The notes: generated by a model from the letters alone, not told the origin. 18,550 bases of DNA from DATEZO01 sp035255485 (GCA_035255485.1 DATEZO010000080.1:1-18550), one strand, 5' to 3'; shown: positions 1 through 8,183, numbered from the stretch's first letter. A program made the numbers and translations.

Positions 1-429
1 CGCGATGCGATCTACCAGGCGTTCTACCATGCCGACGTGACACGCGGATTCCTGCACTCGCATTCCTACACCGGCAATCCGCTGGCGTGCCGCGCCGCAT
101 TGGCCACGCTTGCGATCTTCGCCGAAGACGATGTGCTCAATCGCAATCGCGGCCGCGCCGCGCGGATGACCGCGGCGCTCGCGCCGCTCGCTGCGCATCC
201 GCGGGTGCGGCATTTCCGCCAGCGCGGCATGATCTGGGCGTTCGATGCGGTGACCGAGGACCCGGCATTTTCCCGGCGCTTCTTCGCCACCGCGCTGGAA
301 CACGAACTGCTGGTGCGCCCGATCGGCCGCACCGTGTACCTGATGCCGCCGTACATACTGGATGACGGCGAAATTGATCTGCTGGCTGCACGCACGCAGG
401 CCGTATTCGAGAAAGTGATCGGAGCATGA
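1..429 (+). CDS. bioA: Adenosylmethionine-8-amino-7-oxononanoate aminotransferase, C-terminal part
   Basis: The frame is open from base 1 and ends at TGA 427-429, so only the last 142 residues are present; the start and PLP lysine lie outside the window. BioA transfers an amino group from S-adenosylmethionine to KAPA to make DAPA, a PLP-dependent step of biotin synthesis in the cytosol. The visible motif HSHSYTGNPLACRAAL is typical of BioA-type class III aminotransferases, and the tail with VRPIGRTVYLMPPY fits the BioA C-terminal domain. The stop overlaps the bioF start (ATGA), as expected for one translationally coupled biotin operon. Alternative class III aminotransferases are unlikely because bioF, bioD and bioB follow. 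Confidence 0.93.
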   Translation, partial: RDAIYQAFYHADVTRGFLHSHSYTGNPLACRAALATLAIFAEDDVLNRNRGRAARMTAALAPLAAHPRVRHFRQRGMIWAFDAVTEDPAFSRRFFATALEHELLVRPIGRTVYLMPPYILDDGEIDLLAARTQAVFEKVIGA

Positions 430-1628
430 CGATGGAATTGATTGCCGCGCTCGACCGCGAATTGCAGGCGCTGGATGCCCGTGGCCTGCGCCGGCGCTTG
501 CGCGTGGCGGACACGCCATGCGCGCCGCGCGCGCAGGTCGACGGTCGCCCGATGCTGGCCTTCTGCAGCAACGATTATCTCGGCCTGGCGAGCCACTCGG
601 CGGTGATCGAGGCATTGCGCGAAGGTGCCTCCCGCTATGGCGCCGGCAGCGGCGCGTCGCATCTGATCAGCGGCCACTCGCGCGCGCATGCGCGGCTGGA
701 AGAGCGCCTGGCGGCGTTCGTCGCGCCGCACCTGGAATCGGCGCGCGCCCTGTATTTCTGCGCCGGCTACATGGCCAACCTCGCGGTCCTGCAGGCGCTG
801 GCCGGGCCCGAGGGCGCGATTTTCTCCGAGGAATTGAACCATGCCTCGCTGATCGATGGCGCGCGCCTGGCGCGTGCCGCCGTCCAGGTGTATCCGCACC
901 GTGATACCGGGGCGCTGGAACAACTGCTGGCTGCCAGCACGGCGGCGAGCAAGATCGTCGTGACCGATAGCGTGTTTTCGATGGATGGCGATCTGGCCCC
1001 GCTGCCGGCCCTGCTGGCGCTGTGCGAGCGGTACGGCGCGTGGCTGGTGGTGGATGACGCGCACGGCTTCGGCGTACTGGGCCAACAGGGACGCGGCGCG
1101 CTGGAGCATTTCGGCCTGCGCTCGCCATACCTGGTTTATGTCGGCACGCTTGGCAAGGCAGCCGGCGTGTCCGGTGCCTTTGTCGCCGCGCACGAGACCG
1201 TGATCGAATGGCTGGTGCAGCGTGCGCGTACCTATATTTACACGACTGCCGCCGCGCCTGCCTTGGCGCACGCATTGCTCGCCAGCGTCGACATCATTGC
1301 CGGCGACGAGGGCGCGGCGCGGCGCGCCCATCTGCACGCCTTGATCGTGCAATTGCGCGGCGCATTGCATCTGCGGCACTGGCAACTGGCCGCATCCGAC
1401 ACCGCGATCCAGCCGCTCATCCTGGGCGAGAACGAACGCGCACTGCACGCTGCCGCCGCCCTGTACGAGCAGGGTTTCTGGGTGCCGGCGATCCGCCCGC
1501 CGACCGTGCCGGCCGGGACGGCGCGCCTGCGCGTGACGCTGTCGGCGGCGCACAGTGCCGACGATGTGGCGCAACTGGCAAGCGCGCTCAATGCCGTCGA
1601 GGCGCGGCACGCGACGGAGCCGGCATGA
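426..1628 (+). CDS. bioF: 8-amino-7-oxononanoate synthase (KAPA synthase)
   Basis: 400 residues. BioF condenses pimeloyl-ACP (or pimeloyl-CoA) with L-alanine, releasing CO2, to give KAPA; it is a PLP-dependent alpha-oxoamine synthase in the cytosol. Visible motifs are CSNDYLGLA near residue 47, the glycine-rich YGAGSGASHLISG near 71, the PLP-ring aspartate and histidine in VVDDAHGFGVLG (208-219), and the Schiff-base lysine K244 in GTLGKAAG. Length fits the family (about 385-400). ATG 426 overlaps the bioA stop by four bases; a second ATG at 432 could also be used. The gene ends in an ATGA overlap with bioD. Confidence 0.96.
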   Translation: MTMELIAALDRELQALDARGLRRRLRVADTPCAPRAQVDGRPMLAFCSNDYLGLASHSAVIEALREGASRYGAGSGASHLISGHSRAHARLEERLAAFVAPHLESARALYFCAGYMANLAVLQALAGPEGAIFSEELNHASLIDGARLARAAVQVYPHRDTGALEQLLAASTAASKIVVTDSVFSMDGDLAPLPALLALCERYGAWLVVDDAHGFGVLGQQGRGALEHFGLRSPYLVYVGTLGKAAGVSGAFVAAHETVIEWLVQRARTYIYTTAAAPALAHALLASVDIIAGDEGAARRAHLHALIVQLRGALHLRHWQLAASDTAIQPLILGENERALHAAAALYEQGFWVPAIRPPTVPAGTARLRVTLSAAHSADDVAQLASALNAVEARHATEPA

Positions 1629-2332
1629 CGACGGCCTACTTCGTGACCGGCACCGACACCGAGATCGGCAAGACGCTGGTGTCGTCGGCGCTACTGCATG
1701 CGCTCGCCAGCAGCGGCATGCGCGCAGCCGGCATGAAGCCGGTGGCGGCTGGCGCCGAACTGCGCGACGGCGCGTGGCGCAACGACGATGCCGACCGGTT
1801 GGCTGCCGCCGCCAATGTTGCCGTGGCGCCGGAACTGGCGACGCCCTATCTGCTGCGCGAGGCGGTGGCGCCCCACATCGCCGCCGCACGGGAAAACGTG
1901 CAAATCGATCTGACCCACATCCTGGCGTGCTACCAGCGCATTGCCGCGGCTGCCGATGCGGTGGTGGTCGAAGGCGTCGGCGGTTTTCGCGTACCCTTGT
2001 CGGCCACGGTCGATACCGCCGATCTGGCGCAGCGCCTGGGGTTGCCGGTGGTGCTGGTGGTCGGACTGCGGCTGGGCTGCATCAACCATGCGCTGCTGAC
2101 CGCCGAGGCGATTGCCGCGCGCGGCCTGGCGCTGGCCGGCTGGGTCGCCAATACGGTGGAGTTCGGCATGCGCCATGTCGCGCCCAACATCGACGCCATC
2201 GCCACCCGTGTGCCGGCGCCGCTGCTCGGTTACCTGCCGCGCCTGGAGCAACCGTCACCCGGCCTGGCGGCCGCCCATCTCGATTTTTCCTGCCTGCCGG
2301 GCTGGCCCGGCGGCAAAACCGATTCAATTTGA
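1625..2332 (+). CDS. bioD: ATP-dependent dethiobiotin synthetase
   Basis: 235 residues. BioD carboxylates DAPA with CO2 and ATP, closing the ureido ring to give dethiobiotin. The N-terminal P-loop GTDTEIGKT (residues 9-17, K16) matches the BioD signature. MKPVAAG, VVEGVGG and VVGLRLGCINHALLT are the further family motifs for substrate and nucleotide binding. The usual VEGAGG reads VEGVGG here, a mild variation. ATG 1625 was chosen because it overlaps the bioF stop (ATGA) and puts the P-loop at the usual distance from the N-terminus. The longer open frame upstream is only an overlap with bioF in another frame. bioB follows after 18 bases. Confidence 0.95.
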   Translation: MTTAYFVTGTDTEIGKTLVSSALLHALASSGMRAAGMKPVAAGAELRDGAWRNDDADRLAAAANVAVAPELATPYLLREAVAPHIAAARENVQIDLTHILACYQRIAAAADAVVVEGVGGFRVPLSATVDTADLAQRLGLPVVLVVGLRLGCINHALLTAEAIAARGLALAGWVANTVEFGMRHVAPNIDAIATRVPAPLLGYLPRLEQPSPGLAAAHLDFSCLPGWPGGKTDSI

Positions 2333-2350
2333 TACTGAGGAAACTTGTTC

Positions 2351-3370
2351 ATGTCGTCGCAATCCGTTACCTTCCATTCGATTTCCCGCATCGCCAAGCC
2401 GGTTGCGTGGCAAGTCGATGATATCGCCGCGCTGTTCGAGCTGCCGTTTTCCGACCTGCTGTTTCGCGCGCAGCAGGCGCATCGCGCGCATTTCGATCCG
2501 CTGGAAGTCGAGCTGGCCACGCTGATGTCGATCAAGACCGGCGGCTGCCCCGAGGACTGCGGCTACTGCCCGCAGGCGGCGCGCTACGACACCGGCGTCA
2601 CCGCGCAAAAGCTGCTGGAACTGGAAACCGTGCTGGATGCGGCGCGCAAGGCCAGGGAACAGGGCGCGACCCGGTTCTGCATGGGCGCCGCTTGGCGCGG
2701 GCCGAAGGACCGCGACCTGGATCATGTGGAAGCGATGGTGCGCGGCGTGAAGGATCTCGGCCTGGAAACCTGCGTCACGCTTGGCATGCTGGAGGACGGC
2801 CAGGCCGAGCGCCTGAAGGCGGCCGGGCTGGACTACTACAACCACAATCTCGACACCGCGCCGGAATTCTACGGCGACGTGATTTCCACGCGCGAATACG
2901 ACAACCGCCTCGACACGCTGGACCGGGTGCGCGGCGCGGGCATCAAGGTGTGCTGCGGCGGCATCGTCGGCATGGGCGAATCGCGTCGCCAGCGCGCCGG
3001 CCTGATTGCGCAACTGGCCAATCTCGATCCCTATCCCGAGTCGGTGCCGATCAACAATCTGGTGCAGGTCAAGGGCACGCCCCTGTACGGCACCGATCCG
3101 ATCGACCCGCTCGAATTCGTGCGGACCGTCGCGGTGGCGCGCATCACGATGCCGAAGGCGCGGGTGCGGATGTCGGCCGGCCGGCGCGAAATGGGCGAGG
3201 CGGTGCAGGCGCTGTGTTTCCTGGCGGGTGCGAATTCGATCTTCTACGGCGAGAAACTGCTCACCACCGGCAATCCGGACGAGGACGCAGATCGCGCCTT
3301 GCTCGACAAGCTCGGCATGCATGCACTGCATACGCAGGTGGAGGCGAAGTATCGGCCAAATGAGCAGTAA
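2351..3370 (+). CDS. bioB: Biotin synthase (radical SAM)
   Basis: 339 residues. BioB inserts sulfur into dethiobiotin by radical SAM chemistry, the last step of biotin synthesis. The [4Fe-4S] cluster motif C-x3-C-x2-C is C66, C70 and C73 in GGCPEDCGYCPQ. Other family motifs are MGAAWRGPKDRD, YNHNLDT, CCGGIVGMGES and the C-terminal SAGRREMGE. Start choice: a strong Shine-Dalgarno TGAGGAAA lies at 2335-2342, eight bases before ATG 2351. An in-frame TTG at 2345 is too close to it. The gene closes the bioAFDB cluster and is followed by an inverted pair of palindromic repeats. Confidence 0.97.
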   Translation: MSSQSVTFHSISRIAKPVAWQVDDIAALFELPFSDLLFRAQQAHRAHFDPLEVELATLMSIKTGGCPEDCGYCPQAARYDTGVTAQKLLELETVLDAARKAREQGATRFCMGAAWRGPKDRDLDHVEAMVRGVKDLGLETCVTLGMLEDGQAERLKAAGLDYYNHNLDTAPEFYGDVISTREYDNRLDTLDRVRGAGIKVCCGGIVGMGESRRQRAGLIAQLANLDPYPESVPINNLVQVKGTPLYGTDPIDPLEFVRTVAVARITMPKARVRMSAGRREMGEAVQALCFLAGANSIFYGEKLLTTGNPDEDADRALLDKLGMHALHTQVEAKYRPNEQ

Positions 3371-3376
3371 AGGAAA

Positions 3377-3492
3377 TTCCTTCCCCCATGCAGGGGGAGG
3401 GGTAGGGTGGGGGTAGTGCGTTCGAGATATCTCATCGGCTACTGGAACCTCACTACCCCCATCCCAACCTTCCCCCCTGCAAGGGGGAAGGA
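3377..3492. repeat. Inverted pair of C-rich REP-like palindromes (REPIN-like)
   Basis: Two copies of about 42 bp, 3377-3418 and 3451-3492, are near-perfect reverse complements, separated by 32 bp. Each copy contains its own C-run/G-run hairpin (CCCCCATGCAGGGGG in the first, CCCCCTGCAAGGGGG in the second) next to a CACTACCCCCA-type flank. Two REP units in opposite orientation is the layout called a REPIN. Related units occur at 4681-4731, 7507-7667 and 9633-9680. The structure fills most of the bioB to carboxylase gap and could also stop or stabilise the bio mRNA; no T-run is present, so a normal rho-independent terminator is not claimed. Confidence 0.8.
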
Positions 3493-3571
3493 GCAGAACC
3501 AAAGCCAAGTTGAAGCAGATCAAGTTGAAGCAGAGAGCGCGAACCAACCGCCCAACATTAAGGGAATAAAA

Positions 3572-5620
3572 ATGTTCACAAAAATCTTGATCGCCAACCG
3601 CGGTGAAATCGCCTGCCGCGTGGCCGCTACCGCGCGCCGCATGGGCATCAAAACCGTGGCCGTATACTCCGAGGCCGATGCCGATGCCAGGCATGTGGCG
3701 GCATGCGACGAAGCGGTGTTGATCGGGCCTGCTCCCGCCAAGGAAAGCTATCTGCGCGCCGACAGGATCATCGAGGTGGCGCGCGCGACCGGCGCGCAGG
3801 CGATCCATCCGGGGTACGGCTTCCTGTCCGAGAACGAGGAATTCGCCGAAGCCTGCGCCAGGGCCGGCCTGGTCTTCATCGGCCCGCCGGCGTCCGCGAT
3901 CCGCGCCATGGGCTCGAAATCGGCCGCCAAGTCCTTGATGGAAAAGGCGAAGGTGCCGCTAGTGCCGGGGTACCACGGCGACAATCAGGATGCCGGTTTC
4001 CTGCAGGAACAGGCCGACAAGATCGGCTATCCGGTGCTGTTGAAGGCCAGCGCCGGCGGCGGCGGCAAAGGGATGCGCATCGTCGAGAGAAGCGCCGATT
4101 TCAAGGCCGCGCTCGCGTCCTGCAAGCGCGAGGCGATCAGCAGCTTCGGCGACGACAAGGTGCTGGTAGAAAAATACCTGACCCGCCCGCGCCATATCGA
4201 AATCCAGGTGTTCGCCGACACCCAGGGCGAGTGTGTCTATCTGTTCGAGCGCGACTGCTCGGTGCAGCGCCGCCACCAGAAGGTGCTGGAAGAGGCGCCC
4301 GCGCCCGGCATGACGCCGGAACGGCGGCGCGCGATGGGCGACGCGGCAGTGGCGGCGGCCCAGGCGGTCGGCTATGTCGGCGCCGGCACGGTCGAATTCA
4401 TCGCCAACCAGGATGGCTCGTTCTATTTCATGGAAATGAATACCCGCCTGCAGGTCGAGCATCCGGTCACCGAAATGATCACCGGCCTGGATCTGGTCGA
4501 ATGGCAATTGCGCGTCGCCGCCGGCGAGCCGCTGCCGAAGCGCCAGCAGGAGCTGGCGATCAACGGCCATGCGCTCGAGGCGCGCATCTATGCGGAAAAT
4601 CCGGAGAAAGGCTTCCTGCCGTCGATCGGCGCCTTGCAGCATTTGCAGACGCCGCAGGCGGTTGCGTTTGGAGCGGCCATCCTTCCCCCTTCCCGGCCTT
4701 CCCCTGGACAGGGAGAAGGTGAGAACGGAGCCGCGAGCGGCTATGTCCGAATCGATTCCGGCGTACGCGAAGGCGACGCGATCTCGCCGTTCTACGATCC
4801 GATGATCGCGAAACTGATCGTCTGGGGCCAGGACCGCGATGAAGCCCTGGCGCGCATGGCACAGGCACTGTCCGAATACCGGATCGTCGGTGTGACAACC
4901 AATATCGCATTTCTGAAACGCCTGGTAGAAAGCCGGCCGTTCGCATCCGCCGAGCTCGATACCGGTCTGATCGAACGACATCGCGATGCGCTGTTTCCGC
5001 CTGCGCAAGCCGCCTCCAGGGAAGTGCTGGCACTGGCTGCCGCATTGCTCCTGGCATCCGAACGCCAACCTGCCGCCGCCACTGATCCATGGTCGCAGAC
5101 AGGGGGTTGGCGCTTGAACATGGTGCTGCAACGGCAACTGGAATTCAGCGATGAAGTGAGTGTGCATGCGCTCGGGATCGGCTACCGGCAAAACGACTGG
5201 TTGCTGCAATACGGCAAAACCTCATCGGTAATCGCGCTGGTCACGCACGATGCCGGCCATCTGACCATCAAGCTGGATGATGAGATGGTGCGCGGCACGG
5301 TGGTGCGCGAAGGTGACTTGTTCCATGTGTTCTGCGGCGGCCGGCATGCGATCCTGCACTACAATGATCCGCTTGCGCATGCGGGCCAGGCCGAGGCCGA
5401 AGGCGGGCGCCTGACCGCGCCGATGCCGGGCAAGGTCGTCGCGGTGCTGGTCGAAAGCGGCAAGACGGTAGAAAAGGGTGCGCCGCTCCTGATCATGGAA
5501 GCGATGAAAATGGAACACACGATCACGGCGCCGGCGAACGGCACGATCGATGAAGTGCTGTATGCGGTGGGTGACCAGGTGGTGGAAGGCGCGCAATTGC
5601 TGTCTTTTAAAATTGCATGA
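3572..5620 (+). CDS. Biotin-dependent acyl-CoA carboxylase alpha subunit, probably methylcrotonyl-CoA carboxylase
   Basis: 682 residues from ATG 3572, preceded by AAGGGA. The N-terminal biotin carboxylase domain (about 1-450) shows ILIANRGEIACRV, the ATP-grasp loop KASAGGGGKGMRIV (158-171) and EMNTRLQVEHPVTE (288-301). The C-terminal carrier domain has the biotinylation site EAMKMEH with K646. It loads CO2 on biotin for transfer to an acyl-CoA by a partner beta subunit, which is not in this window. The HMG-CoA lyase gene nearby and the VPGYHG and RPRHIEIQVFAD motifs favour the leucine-pathway enzyme (LiuD/MccA) over the propionyl or acetyl type. Odd: residues about 371-388 (LPPSRPSPGQGEGENG and neighbours) are encoded by a palindromic repeat inserted in frame. 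The in-frame extension upstream of 3572 runs through a repeat and is not used. Confidence 0.9.
   Translation: MFTKILIANRGEIACRVAATARRMGIKTVAVYSEADADARHVAACDEAVLIGPAPAKESYLRADRIIEVARATGAQAIHPGYGFLSENEEFAEACARAGLVFIGPPASAIRAMGSKSAAKSLMEKAKVPLVPGYHGDNQDAGFLQEQADKIGYPVLLKASAGGGGKGMRIVERSADFKAALASCKREAISSFGDDKVLVEKYLTRPRHIEIQVFADTQGECVYLFERDCSVQRRHQKVLEEAPAPGMTPERRRAMGDAAVAAAQAVGYVGAGTVEFIANQDGSFYFMEMNTRLQVEHPVTEMITGLDLVEWQLRVAAGEPLPKRQQELAINGHALEARIYAENPEKGFLPSIGALQHLQTPQAVAFGAAILPPSRPSPGQGEGENGAASGYVRIDSGVREGDAISPFYDPMIAKLIVWGQDRDEALARMAQALSEYRIVGVTTNIAFLKRLVESRPFASAELDTGLIERHRDALFPPAQAASREVLALAAALLLASERQPAAATDPWSQTGGWRLNMVLQRQLEFSDEVSVHALGIGYRQNDWLLQYGKTSSVIALVTHDAGHLTIKLDDEMVRGTVVREGDLFHVFCGGRHAILHYNDPLAHAGQAEAEGGRLTAPMPGKVVAVLVESGKTVEKGAPLLIMEAMKMEHTITAPANGTIDEVLYAVGDQVVEGAQLLSFKIA
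4681..4731 (+). repeat. REP-like palindrome inside the carboxylase gene
   Basis: This stretch has the C-run/G-run core and the right-hand flank GAGAACGGAGC seen again at 9670-9680. It is read in frame as a proline- and glycine-rich segment between the biotin carboxylase strand ending QTPQAVAFGAA and the conserved YVRIDSGVREGD. Homologues of this family usually pass between these two blocks with only a few residues. It therefore looks like a repeat that landed in a tolerant surface loop without breaking the frame. Confidence 0.75.
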
Positions 5621-5666
5621 CAACAGGCATGAACCAGGCGGAATAAAAAGGGACAAGAGGAATCGG

Positions 5667-6596
5667 ATGCGCATCCTGTTTTACGCGCCGGATGGCAAGC
5701 ATGCCGTCTGGCTGGAAGAATTGCATGCCGCCCTGCCGCAGGCGCAGCTGCGCGTCTGGACCGAGGGCGACAGTGAGCCCGCCGACTATGCGATCGTGTG
5801 GAAGCCGCCGGCGGCGATGCTGGAAGGGCGTGCCGATCTGAAGGCGATTTTCAATCTCGGCGCGGGCGTCGATGCGATCCTGCAATTGGGTGACGCGCTG
5901 CCGGCGAACGTGCCGATCGTGCGGCTGGACGATGCCGGCATGGCAATGCAAATGGCGGAATATGCCACCCATGCGGTATTGCACTATTTCCGGCGCTTCG
6001 ATGCATTCGAGGCGCAAGCCCGTGCCGGACAGTGGCGCTTCTTGAAGCCTTATGACAAGCGCGATTTCAGCGTCGGCATGCTTGGCCTTGGCGTCCTGGG
6101 AACGCATATTGCCGGGACGCTGGCGCAGTTCGGCTTTCCGTTGCGCGGCTGGAGCCGCGGCATGAAAAACCTGCCGGGTGTAAGCTGTTATGCGGGCGAA
6201 CAAGAGCTGGATGCGTTTCTGCGCGATACACGCGTGCTGATTTGCGTACTGCCGCTGACTGCTGCAACCGATGGCATCCTGAACCGCGCCAACCTGTCGA
6301 AGTTGCCGAAGGGCGCCTATCTGGTCAATGTCGCGCGCGGCGCGCATGTGGTGGAAAAAGACCTGCTGGCGCTGGTGCAGGAAGGGCATATCGCCGGCGC
6401 GACGCTCGATGTGTTTCGCAACGAACCATTGCCGGCCGGGCACCCGTTCTGGCAGGAGTCGCGCATCACGATCACGCCGCATATCGCCGCACTGACGCTA
6501 CGCGGCGACAGCGTGCGCCAGATCGCCGCAAAAATTGGCGCGATGGAGCGTGGCGAAGTCATCGCCGGTGTGGTGGACCGCAACAGGGGATATTGA
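5667..6596 (+). CDS. Glyoxylate/hydroxypyruvate reductase A-like D-2-hydroxyacid dehydrogenase
   Basis: 309 residues, close to the GhrA length of about 312. The family reduces glyoxylate or hydroxypyruvate with NAD(P)H. The Rossmann glycine motif is MLGLGVLGTHIAG, followed by GWSRGMK, where the R would suit NADP(H). The catalytic-domain stretches PKGAYLVNVARGAHVVEKDLL and ATLDVFRNEPLP-HPFW are typical of the D-isomer 2-hydroxyacid dehydrogenase family. ATG 5667 was chosen for the N-terminus MRILFYAPDG and the AAGAGGAAT Shine-Dalgarno just upstream; the frame extends back into the carboxylase gene but is not used. Only one base separates its stop from the next ATG, so it is probably co-translated with the HMG-CoA lyase gene. 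True substrate unknown. Confidence 0.85.
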   Translation: MRILFYAPDGKHAVWLEELHAALPQAQLRVWTEGDSEPADYAIVWKPPAAMLEGRADLKAIFNLGAGVDAILQLGDALPANVPIVRLDDAGMAMQMAEYATHAVLHYFRRFDAFEAQARAGQWRFLKPYDKRDFSVGMLGLGVLGTHIAGTLAQFGFPLRGWSRGMKNLPGVSCYAGEQELDAFLRDTRVLICVLPLTAATDGILNRANLSKLPKGAYLVNVARGAHVVEKDLLALVQEGHIAGATLDVFRNEPLPAGHPFWQESRITITPHIAALTLRGDSVRQIAAKIGAMERGEVIAGVVDRNRGY

Positions 6597-6597
6597 A

Positions 6598-7506
6598 ATG
6601 ACACTGCCAACCAAAGTCAGTATCGTCGAAGTCGGCCCGCGCGACGGCTTGCAGAACGAGAAGGAAACCATCGGCGCGGAAGTGAAGATTGCACTGGTCG
6701 ACCGGCTGACGCAAGCTGGTTTCCGGAACATCGAAGCGGCATCCTTCGTATCGCCGAAATGGGTGCCGCAGATGGCGACTTCCGCCGAGGTGATGGCCGG
6801 CATTGCGCGCAAGCCGGGTGTCATTTATTCGGCTCTGACCCCGAATATGAAGGGGTTCGAAGCGGCGCTGGCGGCCAAGGCGGATGAAGTGGTGATTTTC
6901 GGTGCCGCATCGGAAGCGTTTTCGCAAAAGAACATCAATTGCTCGATCGCCGAATCGATCGAGCGCTTTCGCGATGTCGCGCACGCCGCGAAGCAGCACA
7001 ATATCCGCCTGCGCGGCAGCATCAGCTGCGCCTTCGGTTGTCCGTACCAGGGCGAAGTAGCGCTCGACAGCGTGGCCGATGTGGTGCGCCGGATGCGCGA
7101 TCTCGGCTGCGACGAAATCGACATTGCCGACACTATCGGCGTTGGCACGCCGAAAAAGGTGCAGGCGGTGATGGAGCGCGCCGCGCAAGAATTCCCGATC
7201 GAACGGCTTTCCGGCCATTTCCACGATACCTACGGCCAGGCTCTGGCGAACATCTATGCCAGCATGGAAGTCGGCATCGCGATTTTCCATTCGTCGGTCG
7301 CCGGGCTGGGCGGCTGTCCGTATGCAAAAGGCGCAACCGGCAATGTGGCGTCGGAAGATGTGCTGTACCTGATGCAGGGACTGGATATCGAGACCGGCAT
7401 CGACCTGAACGCGGTGGTCGATGCCGGCCAGTTCATTTCACGGCATCTGGGCCGCAAGGCAGCCAGTCGTGCGGGGAATGCGATTGCGGCGAAGCGGCAA
7501 GTTTAA
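6598..7506 (+). CDS. mvaB: Hydroxymethylglutaryl-CoA lyase
   Basis: 302 residues. The enzyme splits HMG-CoA into acetoacetate and acetyl-CoA, the last step of leucine breakdown. The N-terminal VEVGPRDGLQNE motif (substrate and metal binding) and the catalytic-cysteine signature GLGGCPYAKGATGNVASEDV are both intact, as are HFHDTYGQALAN (metal-binding histidines) and SCAFGCPYQG. ATG 6598 starts one base after the previous stop. A longer in-frame start at 6535 would overlap the reductase and is not preferred. Together with the carboxylase upstream it points to a partial leucine-catabolic cluster, separate from the carboxylase beta subunit. Confidence 0.95.
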   Translation: MTLPTKVSIVEVGPRDGLQNEKETIGAEVKIALVDRLTQAGFRNIEAASFVSPKWVPQMATSAEVMAGIARKPGVIYSALTPNMKGFEAALAAKADEVVIFGAASEAFSQKNINCSIAESIERFRDVAHAAKQHNIRLRGSISCAFGCPYQGEVALDSVADVVRRMRDLGCDEIDIADTIGVGTPKKVQAVMERAAQEFPIERLSGHFHDTYGQALANIYASMEVGIAIFHSSVAGLGGCPYAKGATGNVASEDVLYLMQGLDIETGIDLNAVVDAGQFISRHLGRKAASRAGNAIAAKRQV

Positions 7507-7667
7507 TTCCCTCCCCCTGCAAGGGGATGAGACCGGGGTTTCGCAAAGCATTGCTTTGCGCCGGTCGAATCCGAGCCGCTTGCAAGTGGCGAGGTGGAAA
7601 GGTTGTAAGCGAACCCGCAGCTTTGGCTTTGTCGCCTTTCCCTTCAAGGGAAGGGGGACGCGAAGGA
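7507..7667. repeat. Second, degenerate inverted pair of REP-like palindromes
   Basis: The gap between the lyase and YbaK-like genes is 168 bp. It starts with a C-run/G-run unit (7507-7534, CCCCCTGCAAGGGG) and ends with a related unit in the opposite orientation (7632-7665, CCCTTCAAGGG core). Between them, 7542-7560 forms a compact hairpin, CGCAAAGC-ATT-GCTTTGCG, with no T-run after it. The layout repeats that at 3377-3492 with more divergence and a longer spacer. I see no open reading frame of value here. Confidence 0.6.
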
Positions 7668-7674
7668 TAAATAC

Positions 7675-8166
7675 ATGGAACTGGAAACCAAACTCCCCGA
7701 CACCGCGCAACGCGTCGCCGATCTGCTGCGCGAACTCGGCCACGACCGGCCGGTCGTGATGCTGCCGGAAACCGGCAAGACCTCCGCTGAAGCGGCCGCC
7801 GGCCTCGGCTGCAGCGTCGCTGAAATCGCCAAGTCGATCGTGTTCCGCCGCCTGTCGGATGATGCACCGGTAATGGTCGTGGCGAGCGGCGCCAATCGCG
7901 TCGATGAAAAGAAAGTGGCGGCGATTGTCGGGCCGCTTGGCAAGGCGGACGCAAAATTCGTCAGGGAACGCATCGGCTATGCGATCGGCGGCGTGTGCCC
8001 GATCGGCCATGCCGGCGAGACGGTGATGCTGGTGGATGAAGATCTGCTGACGTTCGCCAGCGTGTGGGCCGCCGCTGGCCACCCGCATGCGGTCTTCAAT
8101 CTGACGCCGCAACAATTGATCGCAATGACCGGCGCGCCGGTCACGGACGTGGCTTTGCGAGTCTAA
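7675..8166 (+). CDS. YbaK/EbsC (ProX-like) aminoacyl-tRNA deacylase family protein
   Basis: 163 residues, the usual size of free-standing YbaK/ProX-like proteins. These remove wrongly attached amino acids from tRNA (Cys-tRNA-Pro or Ala-tRNA-Pro). Visible family features are the strand AEIAKSIVFR, the loop ASGANRVDEKKVAAIVG, and the substrate-pocket region RERIGYAIGGVCPIGH. The C-terminal VFNLTPQQL is also typical. It stands after a repeat-filled gap, so it may start a new transcript. Which amino acid it clears cannot be told from the sequence. Confidence 0.85.
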   Translation: MELETKLPDTAQRVADLLRELGHDRPVVMLPETGKTSAEAAAGLGCSVAEIAKSIVFRRLSDDAPVMVVASGANRVDEKKVAAIVGPLGKADAKFVRERIGYAIGGVCPIGHAGETVMLVDEDLLTFASVWAAAGHPHAVFNLTPQQLIAMTGAPVTDVALRV

Positions 8167-8183
8167 TCCGCACGCGGTACACT
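8155..8183 (+). promoter_or_regulatory. Candidate sigma-70 promoter for the LysE-type gene
   Basis: TTGCGA (8155-8160) and TACACT (8178-8183) are separated by 17 bp, each matching four of six consensus bases. Transcription would begin near 8190, giving a short leader with CAGGAG before ATG 8216. It overlaps the end of the YbaK-like gene. Matches this good occur by chance, so this is only a candidate. Confidence 0.3.

Noticed and set aside
66..1889. Long open frame of 607 codons on the minus strand across bioA, bioF and bioD
   Set aside because: It is an antisense shadow of GC-rich genes with clear family motifs; its product is arginine/alanine-rich and matches nothing I recognise. The same applies to the long minus-strand frames at 2324-3808 and 3959-5209.
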